Shown here in pieces: positions 1 through 6,016 of a stretch of 8,444 bases of DNA. The first letter of the stretch is position 1. Every line of letters begins with the position of its first letter. The notes under the pieces were generated by a model. The model was not told where the DNA came from and made no database searches. It saw only the letters and a list, made by a program, of their open reading frames with translations. Both the position numbers and the translations under genes were made by a program. Source of the stretch: JAGLSB01 sp023135955. Lineage in GTDB: Bacteria; Bacteroidota; Bacteroidia; Bacteroidales; GCA-2748055. The stretch covers positions 1 to 8,444 of the forward strand of contig DAOVIO010000168.1 of assembly GCA_030673645.1 (NCBI GenBank), read 5' to 3'.

Positions 1-843
1 AACACGTCTTGTTCTCTCAATTGCATAGTTTAATGCTTTAATACCTTCTAACGTTCCAGCACCTTCAACGATCAAACTTGGTGATTCGTACGACGTCTCA
101 GCTTCTATATTGAATTTTGCCTTTCCTTCTTTACCTCGTTTGGTGGTTATGAGAATAACTCCATTACCACCCTTTACACCGAATACGGCAGTAGCAGAGG
201 CGTCCTTCAAAACAGATATACTTTCCACTTCATTGATATTAATATCATTCATATCACGCTCAACACCATCCACAAGAATCAAAGGAGAAGCGTCATTCCA
301 GGTTGTCTTACCGCGGATCAAAAGTTCCGTTTCTCTATAAATTCTATCATCACCACCTCCTGCTAATCCTGACGAAGCCAGAACAGACATACCAGGGATA
401 GCTCCTGATAGAGCATCACGAAGGCTAGAAACATTACCCTGTACTTTAAGATCTTCTGCTTTAACGGTTCCGATAGCACCAACCACACTCTCTTTCTTTT
501 GAGTTCCATACCCCACTACAATCATTTCCTCTAAAGCTTGAATATCCTGTTCAAGCGTAACGTCAATAAACATGTCAGAGCTTGTGATTTCGATAGTCTG
601 GGGTTTCATCCCGATAAATCGAATCATTAAATTTTGTCCCACCTTTGTTTCAATACTAAAAAGTCCTTCTAAATCTGTTACGGCTCCAGTATTTGTACCT
701 TCAATTATGATATTTACACCGGGAAGGGGTCTACTGTCTTCATCGGTCACTTTACCACTTATTATTGGGTTCTGAGCAGAAATAATGGAAGAAGTGAACA
801 TAAAAATGGCAAGGAGAACAAGCAATTTTTGCCAGTATTTCAT
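1..843 (-). CDS. SusC/RagA-family TonB-linked outer-membrane protein, N-terminal part (runs off left edge)
   Basis: This is the N-terminal part of a TonB-dependent transporter of the SusC/RagA type, which forms the outer-membrane barrel that imports oligosaccharides or peptides with a SusD-like lipoprotein. My translation from the ATG at 843-841 is open for 281 codons to the window edge. Residues 1-23 form a signal peptide (hydrophobic core, then ISA before Gln24). Residues 27-105 are a carboxypeptidase-regulatory-like beta domain (GKVTDEDSRPLPGVN, TDLEGLFSI). The SusC hallmark IVVGYGTQKK lies at 108-117. The plug follows, with the family signature around 189-237 (ILVDGVERD, SISVLKDASATAVFG, GVILITTKRGK). 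Family members are usually about 1000 residues, so roughly 70% is missing because of the window edge, not a mutation. No Shine-Dalgarno precedes the start (AATAATAACT then ATG). A SusD partner would be expected beyond position 1. The substrate cannot be told. Confidence 0.95.
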   Translation of the reverse strand, partial: MKYWQKLLVLLAIFMFTSSIISAQNPIISGKVTDEDSRPLPGVNIIIEGTNTGAVTDLEGLFSIETKVGQNLMIRFIGMKPQTIEITSSDMFIDVTLEQDIQALEEMIVVGYGTQKKESVVGAIGTVKAEDLKVQGNVSSLRDALSGAIPGMSVLASSGLAGGGDDRIYRETELLIRGKTTWNDASPLILVDGVERDMNDININEVESISVLKDASATAVFGVKGGNGVILITTKRGKEGKAKFNIEAETSYESPSLIVEGAGTLEGIKALNYAIERTRRV

Positions 844-1451
844 AGTTATTATTTTAAATGAGTTAGTATTTGGTTTTTTCATATATAAATTTTCATATGG
901 TTCCATTTGTCATAAAGCTGGTTCTTTTCAAATAGTATTAAGATGATATCCTAAATTAACAGTAATATCATTTAAAAATATATTAAAAGACTTAAACATG
1001 CAAACCTAATTGAATTGTATATTTCAAGTTATAGTTTTTAGTAGTATTAGTTATTTGAATAAGCATTTATTAAATATAGGCCGCTGTTATTAATAATTTA
1101 TAAATAATCGATTAATAATTAATTAATATTTGATTCCTCATCATATTTTTATCAAATTTCAGGAAGTCCTGGAGTTACAAAACTCCCAAATGTCATTTCA
1201 AAGATCATAATGGTAGTATTATTTGCCCTCGGAATCAATGAACCTGGTATTCATTAATACTTTGTTAAGTTTTGTGTTAAACTAAGGTATATATGGATTT
1301 AATTTTAAATACAGCAGAACTATTTAACATCCGTTTAACTTATCAATACATTTAATATTTCTTTGTTAAAGAAAAATAACAATTTGAGATGGAGTACGTT
1401 TTGTAAAAAAATATACACACAGAAGTCTTTTTAACCTTTAAGACAAAGAAA
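844..1451. other. AT-rich divergent intergenic region, no gene seen
   Basis: This 608-bp region separates the starts of the SusC-like gene (minus) and the peptidase gene (plus). I see no credible coding sequence. It is very AT-rich (for example 1080-1130), except for a less AT-rich island at about 1160-1250. The island holds two short perfect hairpins: GGAGTT/AACTCC at 1171-1186 with a 4-nt loop, and AATGAA/TTCATT at 1237-1255 with a 7-nt loop. The 9-mer CTTTGTTAA occurs at 1260-1268 and again at 1361-1369. No perfect TAnnTTTG promoter is present on the plus strand. The nearest things are TACGTTTTG at 1395-1403 and TAAGTTTTG at 1266-1274, each with one extra T, so I do not call a plus-strand promoter. 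Confidence 0.6.
1001..1028 (-). promoter_or_regulatory. Candidate Bacteroidota-type promoter for the SusC-like gene
   Basis: Read on the minus strand, 1008-1001 is TAGGTTTG, a perfect match to the Bacteroidota -7 consensus TAnnTTTG. It is the only perfect match I found on either strand of this intergenic region. A possible -33 element, CTTG, lies at 1028-1025 after a 16-bp gap, slightly short of usual spacing and one base off TTTG. Transcription would start near 994, giving a leader of about 150 nt. The consensus is established knowledge; use of this site is inference. Confidence 0.35.
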
Positions 1452-4400
1452 ATGAAATCACAAAAAATGATCGATGGTTCAACTTTACGTTGGATGATGG
1501 GGATTTTGCCACTGATGATTCTACTTAATTCTCTTTTTGGGTTTTCCCTTTACGGACAACAAAAGAATAAACCTATAAAGGATATCAATATCATCCTGGA
1601 GTGTGTAAAGTTTATCGGAAACGATAAGTATGTTGCAACTTTTGGATATGATAATCCAAACAATTTCGAAATCTCTGTTCCAGAGCCAAACAGTATTCTG
1701 ATCAAAAATGAGGGGGAATCGACAAATCCCACGCTCAATTATTTTGCAAGCGGAAGGAATGATATGGCTTTTACCCGGGAGTTCTCATCCAATGACAGGA
1801 TCATGTGGAGGATGGTACTTCCGAATGGAAAAATTAAAGAGGTTACTGCAAGTGCAAATTCGAATCAGTGTCCGGGAATTGATACAACAGGAATGGATAT
1901 CCTGCCATATTACGATCCTCCCTTGAGTGGAAAAAATTTATCTCTGATCGGTCCCGAACTGACATCCCTCCATCAAAATTATCGATTGACAGGCATTGCT
2001 GTGTCTGATTTTGTCTTTCAAACTGATGGTATAAATGTGCTTGTTGAGGTCGTAGCTAACGCTGGTCAGTATGATAATCTTTTGCAAAAATTGGTCTTGA
2101 ACTACAATTTTATTCTGCTTCACGGTGATCCTGTAACTTTAGTCATTACTGGACTGGTTCCTATCGAATTACTAGATCAGTTGAACGAATTAATTGCAGA
2201 GTTAAATTTTGCCAGACCAGTGTATCCTCCTTTACTAAAGAATAGTGGTCTTGCACTAAATAATGGTGACTATTCCATAAAATCAAACGTGGTACGTAGT
2301 GGCTACGGACTAACAGGCAGCGGTGTGAAAGTTGGAATAATATCAGACAGCTACAATACTCAGGGTGGTGCTGGGAATGATGTTATCAACGGGGATCTGC
2401 CCGGAGTTGGTAACATTGACGGCAATGTTATCCCAGTGCATGTACTGACGGATTACACCTTGCCTTTTGGAGCACTTTCTGACGAAGGCAGAGCCATGCT
2501 ACAAATTGTTCATGACCTGGCCCCCGGTAGTGAGCTTGCTTTTCGTTCTGGTTATATTTGTCCTGGCGATTTTGCAGATGGGATCAGGGAACTGGCACAG
2601 GCAAATTGCGGCATCATAGTTGACGATCTGAGTTATATAACAGAATCCTTCTTCTCCGACGGCGTGGTTTCTCAGGCCGTTGATGAAGTGGTTGGACAAG
2701 GTGTTACCTATTTCTCTGCGGCAGGTAATTTCGGTCAGAAAGCTCATGAGAGCATTTTCAAAAGAAATAAAGGTAAAAATCCCAAGATCGTTTCAGGAGA
2801 CTTTCATGATTTTGGAAGTGGAGACATCTATCAAAACATATCCCTTGAGAAAGGTGATTATGTGGTTGTTCTACAATGGGAAGAAAATGGTATAGTGGAT
2901 AATGACCTGGATATTTATCTTTCTAATGAGGATGGAACGACCCTTTTTGGATTTAACAGGAATAATATTGGTGGTGATGCAGTTGAGATCCTTCCATTCA
3001 AAGTGGTTAGTGAAACAGCTAATTCAAATTTCATTATTGTCAGGGCTGACGGTACGGAAAATGTTAAATTCAAATATGTAGTATTCAGGGGTAAAATCAC
3101 AATTAATGAGTATAATACCGGTACGTCAACAATAGTTGGACAATCGAATTCTGTTGGAGCAATAACCGTTGGCGCAGTGAAGTACGATAATACACCCGTA
3201 TTCGGGGTTGATCCTCCTACAATTGCATCATTCTCTTCATCAGGAGGGACTGCTGTCAATGGGTTAATCAGACAAAAACCTGACATTACGGCTCCAAATG
3301 GTGTCAATACCACTGTCGCACTGAGTCCATATGATCTGGACGACGACGGAAACTACGAATTTTACGGTACCTCTGCAGCTGCGCCGCATGCTGCAGCCAT
3401 GACGGCTTTAATTATGGAAGGGTACAAAACATTCGAAAATATTACTCCTTCTCCGGAGGATCTCAGGCAATTGTTAAGTTCAACTTCAGTAGACATGGGT
3501 GATCCCGGATTCGATTATCTTACTGGCCATGGATTGGTACAGGCTGATGATGCGATGGCAACTTTTGCTTTGCCTGATCCGTCGCTTTCAGAATTGATTG
3601 TCCCGGAAGGAATAGTCCCCGGTGAACAGGAATTCACTGTGACTGCAATTGGTAGTTCGCTTACACCCAGGACCGAGATATTGATGAGAGGTGAACCATT
3701 GCAAACTACCTTTGTAAGTGAATCAGAATTAGAAGCAGTTGTACCGGTATTTATCGGGAACCCGGCTGTTGAGGCCTATACTGAACCTATCTCAAGTTCT
3801 CTGGCTGATGGAGGATACTCTGATCCGCTCTATTTCTTTGGACCTGAGAAGAGACAACTAACACTAATTGTTGTTGATACAGTGAAGAAATATGGGGAAG
3901 ATATGCCTCAGTTTTCAGTTAGTATACTGATTGATAATGTACCTGCAGATGTTTCTGACTTCTCTAATCCTGAATATCAGAGATTAATGGGTGTCGGATT
4001 CCTTACTGGAGCCAATGAAGGGAGCAATGTTGGTGATTACCTTGTACGACCAATGTTTGATCCCTTAATAGGGTCGATCACTGATGAGACAGATCCATTA
4101 TATATGGCTGATATTGCCCTCAATGAAAGGTTTGTAATGGAGTTGGTTGACGGGAAAATATCTGTTGAGAGACTTAGCCTTCAGATCACGCCGGAAAATG
4201 TCACAAAAAAGTATGGTGAGACCATTCATTCATCTGATATTTCATTCATTTATGAAATAATGGATGAGAATTTGAACATGACAGATGTCAGTAAGCAATC
4301 CCTCATTTCTGATGTGAGTATACAACATTCTGAAGGATTGGCAAATGGTGTGGCAATGATAAATGGATACACTGTGATAAACGGCGTAGCCATGATAAAT

Positions 4401-5936
4401 GGAGTACCAATGATTAATGGTATTCCTATGATAAATGGTATTGCCATGATAAATAATATTGGAGAGTTAGAGTTTATTGACCTGGATGAAGCGAACATGA
4501 TGGCTTCAGAATTAGCATTGCAAAATGGGATAGCTATGATCAACGGGATAGCCATGATCAATGGTATACCGATGCTGAATGGTATTCCAATGATAAATGG
4601 TATACCAATGCTGAATGGAATAGAAGGTAATATACCTCAAGAAGCAATGTTGATAGCCTCCAATTATCTGGATGCTGACGGCAATGTACTGGACGCAAAT
4701 GGTGATGTCGTTCCCAGTGGTATTCCAATGCTGAACGGAATTGCAATGATTAACGGGGTTGCCATGATCAATGGTGTCCCGATGATCAATGGTATCCCGA
4801 TGATCAATGGTATCCCAATGTTGAATGGTGTACCTATGCTCAATACTGAAAACATCAATGGAAGCAGCAATTCAAGAATGATGATCATATATGATTCACT
4901 GGATTTTGCTGTAGATGATACAACAGAGCTCCAACTCTCTTTCAAGTCGATAAGCATGATTACAGGTACAAGCGTTGGGGTTCACTGGATTGTTTCTGGA
5001 ACACATATCTCCTCTAATTTCAATATTTCATACACCCCAGGACAGTTGACAGTTGATAAGGCAGATCTACTGGTGAATGTGGACACTTATGGAATAAACG
5101 AAGGCGACAGTATACCTGAATTTACTTTCACCGTAACTGGTTATCACGCTAATGACGCTGACTTGGTGATGAGTGGTTTAGCGCTTCAACTTGATCCATT
5201 ATACGATGGTACTCCAGGTGCGTATGCAATAACTGCTATGGGAGAATTCGAAAATTATATTGTAGTACTTGAAGCAGGAACACTCTATGTGAATCCGAAT
5301 AGCAGGAATACTAAATCAGTCAAACCATTCCTGCTGTGTGTTGAGGAAGTTTTTGATCCTTCTGTAGGTTTCAGCTACCTGGCTCATTTTGAATATGAAA
5401 ACAGAAATGCTGACGATATCTATATAGAAGTTGGTAATGACAATAGAATCATTGGAGGAGAAGGATCATTTATTGCTTTAGATCAACCAAAACTCTTCAA
5501 GTCTGGAAAAGGAACTTTCGATGTTTACTTTGATGGCAGCAAGATAGTCTGGCAGATTACAAGTTTGGACAGAACCAAGAAGTCTGCAGTGGGTTCAGAG
5601 GCAAGTTCAACATCTGCAAGATGTTCTGCAAAGAAATCCACTGGAAGTTCTGGATCAGATGATTTTGTTTCTGAGGAATTACCAGAGACATTATTCGATG
5701 GATTCAGGGTCTATCCGAATCCTGCCAAGGAAAGGATAAGTGTTGAATTCAATGCTGAGTTGAATTATTATGTTGTTCAAATACTGGATATGAGTGGTAG
5801 ATACATCAATGCTGAAATCACTCGTAATGGAGAAGGTAAGTTAGAAATTGACCTGACCAGGCTTAATCCCGGTCTTTATCTGATTAAGCTTGATTTTTCT
5901 GAAACAGTTGAAGTATTACAATTCCTGAAAGAATGA
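1452..5936 (+). CDS. Secreted multidomain S8/S53-like serine peptidase with MBG domains, hexapeptide array and type IX sorting domain
   Basis: Predicted exported serine endopeptidase, probably cell-surface attached or released through the type IX secretion system. Order of parts: signal peptide 1-35 (hydrophobic 17-34, long N-region); Cys-to-Cys module C51-C140; propeptide-like region 141-285; subtilisin-fold domain about 288-703; IPT/TIG-like beta domain about 712-797; MBG domain 1 about 801-905; MBG domain 2 about 908-1204, split by an 18-unit hexapeptide array; MBG domain 3 1205-1286; second Cys-to-Cys module C1296-C1391; Ser/Gly linker; C-terminal sorting domain 1417-1494 with VYPNP at 1420-1424 and the final LNPGLYLIKL strand region. 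Active-site candidates are D299 (GIISDSYN), E345 (SDEGRAM, where subtilisins have His-Gly), N426 (SAAGNFG) and S641 (GTSAAAPHA). A beta-sandwich (about 427-575, LEKGDYVV...DLDIYL) is inserted between N426 and S641. ATG 1452 is chosen because it gives the signal peptide; the leader GACAAAGAAA lacks a Shine-Dalgarno. Natural substrate unknown. Confidence 0.93.
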   Translation: MKSQKMIDGSTLRWMMGILPLMILLNSLFGFSLYGQQKNKPIKDINIILECVKFIGNDKYVATFGYDNPNNFEISVPEPNSILIKNEGESTNPTLNYFASGRNDMAFTREFSSNDRIMWRMVLPNGKIKEVTASANSNQCPGIDTTGMDILPYYDPPLSGKNLSLIGPELTSLHQNYRLTGIAVSDFVFQTDGINVLVEVVANAGQYDNLLQKLVLNYNFILLHGDPVTLVITGLVPIELLDQLNELIAELNFARPVYPPLLKNSGLALNNGDYSIKSNVVRSGYGLTGSGVKVGIISDSYNTQGGAGNDVINGDLPGVGNIDGNVIPVHVLTDYTLPFGALSDEGRAMLQIVHDLAPGSELAFRSGYICPGDFADGIRELAQANCGIIVDDLSYITESFFSDGVVSQAVDEVVGQGVTYFSAAGNFGQKAHESIFKRNKGKNPKIVSGDFHDFGSGDIYQNISLEKGDYVVVLQWEENGIVDNDLDIYLSNEDGTTLFGFNRNNIGGDAVEILPFKVVSETANSNFIIVRADGTENVKFKYVVFRGKITINEYNTGTSTIVGQSNSVGAITVGAVKYDNTPVFGVDPPTIASFSSSGGTAVNGLIRQKPDITAPNGVNTTVALSPYDLDDDGNYEFYGTSAAAPHAAAMTALIMEGYKTFENITPSPEDLRQLLSSTSVDMGDPGFDYLTGHGLVQADDAMATFALPDPSLSELIVPEGIVPGEQEFTVTAIGSSLTPRTEILMRGEPLQTTFVSESELEAVVPVFIGNPAVEAYTEPISSSLADGGYSDPLYFFGPEKRQLTLIVVDTVKKYGEDMPQFSVSILIDNVPADVSDFSNPEYQRLMGVGFLTGANEGSNVGDYLVRPMFDPLIGSITDETDPLYMADIALNERFVMELVDGKISVERLSLQITPENVTKKYGETIHSSDISFIYEIMDENLNMTDVSKQSLISDVSIQHSEGLANGVAMINGYTVINGVAMINGVPMINGIPMINGIAMINNIGELEFIDLDEANMMASELALQNGIAMINGIAMINGIPMLNGIPMINGIPMLNGIEGNIPQEAMLIASNYLDADGNVLDANGDVVPSGIPMLNGIAMINGVAMINGVPMINGIPMINGIPMLNGVPMLNTENINGSSNSRMMIIYDSLDFAVDDTTELQLSFKSISMITGTSVGVHWIVSGTHISSNFNISYTPGQLTVDKADLLVNVDTYGINEGDSIPEFTFTVTGYHANDADLVMSGLALQLDPLYDGTPGAYAITAMGEFENYIVVLEAGTLYVNPNSRNTKSVKPFLLCVEEVFDPSVGFSYLAHFEYENRNADDIYIEVGNDNRIIGGEGSFIALDQPKLFKSGKGTFDVYFDGSKIVWQITSLDRTKKSAVGSEASSTSARCSAKKSTGSSGSDDFVSEELPETLFDGFRVYPNPAKERISVEFNAELNYYVVQILDMSGRYINAEITRNGEGKLEIDLTRLNPGLYLIKLDFSETVEVLQFLKE
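1602..1871 (+). other. N-terminal copy of a Cys-to-Cys beta module (residues 51-140 of the peptidase)
   Basis: The segment begins ECVKFIGNDKYVATFGYDNP and ends SANSNQCPG. Between the two cysteines are a Y-x-A-x-F-x-Y-x-N-x-N core, an F-x-x-G patch, an aromatic-rich strand with a central Trp (RIMWRM) and a G-K motif. It aligns by eye with residues 1296-1391 of the same protein. I recall similar Cys-bounded segments (CV...YTAxFGYxNxN...W...C) in other bacterial secreted proteins but cannot give a family name. A disulfide between the end cysteines is inferred. Confidence 0.6.
4347..4844 (+). repeat. Coding hexapeptide array G-[IV]-[AP]-M-[IL]-N, 18 units in three blocks
   Basis: In-frame 18-bp units inside the peptidase gene. 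Block 1: 4347-4454 (residues 966-1001, 6 units, the second degenerate as GYTVIN). Block 2: 4527-4616 (1026-1055, 5 units). Block 3: 4719-4844 (1090-1131, 7 units). Seventeen of 18 units fit the consensus, all without charged residues, and Met is fixed at position 4 in those 17. All 18 DNA units differ, mostly at third codon positions. Spacers at 4455-4526 and 4617-4718 share a related EAxx(M/I)AS segment. The array interrupts MBG domain 2, whose start (TKKYGETI, 918-925) and end (YTPGQLTVDKAD, 1194-1205) flank it. Function unknown to me. Confidence 0.95.
5337..5624 (+). other. C-terminal copy of the Cys-to-Cys beta module (residues 1296-1391 of the peptidase)
   Basis: It begins LLCVEEV and ends STSARCS. 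It repeats the N-terminal module: Y-x-A-x-F-x-Y-x-N-x-N (YLAHFEYENRN), a conserved G, F-x-S-G-K-G before a V-x-F-D strand, a Trp strand (IVWQIT) and the closing Cys. Spans are similar (96 versus 90 residues). It sits between MBG domain 3 and the Ser/Gly linker to the sorting domain, so the mature protein would be bracketed by the two copies. Confidence 0.6.
5705..5933 (+). other. Por/type IX secretion C-terminal sorting domain (residues 1419-1494)
   Basis: The last roughly 75 residues match the type A sorting domain: RVYPNPAKERISVEF, then a central strand VVQILDMSGRYI, a polar EITRNGEGKLEIDL stretch, and LNPGLYLIKLDF near the end. In the family this domain directs passage through the outer membrane and is commonly removed while the protein is attached to surface lipopolysaccharide. 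It is preceded by a Ser/Gly/Lys-rich linker (about 1392-1416). No type IX machinery gene is in the window. Confidence 0.9.
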
Positions 5937-5959
5937 GAAAAGTAAATATTTCGTAACTT

Positions 5960-5993
5960 AGGAGGGGATTGTTAAATTCCCTCCTTTTATTTG
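5960..5993 (+). terminator. Intrinsic terminator after the peptidase gene
   Basis: An 11-bp stem with one G-T pair (5960-5970 AGGAGGGGATT, 5975-5985 AATTCCCTCCT) closes a 4-nt loop GTTA and is followed by a T-rich run (TTTTATTTG). It starts 23 bp after the peptidase stop and ends about 24 bp before the next ATG. Most transcription should therefore end before the TPR-phosphatase gene, which would then rely on read-through or on a promoter I cannot identify in the short remaining gap. Confidence 0.8.
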
Positions 5994-6016
5994 TTATGTA
6001 GCTGAATAAAAATTCG

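Noticed and set aside
110..775. Plus-strand open frames at 110-340 and 572-775
   Set aside because: They lie opposite the SusC-like coding sequence, whose minus-strand frame is continuous with clear family motifs; the plus frames resemble nothing.
1395..1403. TACGTTTTG as the -7 promoter element of the peptidase gene
   Set aside because: It has one base too many between TA and TTTG and no well-spaced -33 TTTG; too weak to call.
1425..1444. Hairpin GTCTT/AAGAC just before the peptidase start
   Set aside because: Only a 5-bp stem with a 10-nt AT-rich loop; expected by chance in this composition.
4347..4844. CRISPR-like array (three blocks, regular units)
   Set aside because: Units are 18 bp, contiguous, codon-phased and non-identical at DNA level with no unique spacers between units; it is a protein-coding tandem repeat.
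4250..4957. Minus-strand open frames at 4250-4561, 4558-4746 and 4664-4957 with repeated IIGIP or YHS-type peptides
   Set aside because: They are antisense readings of the 18-bp coding repeat; the repeat period of a multiple of three keeps those frames open. The sense frame carries the flanking domains.
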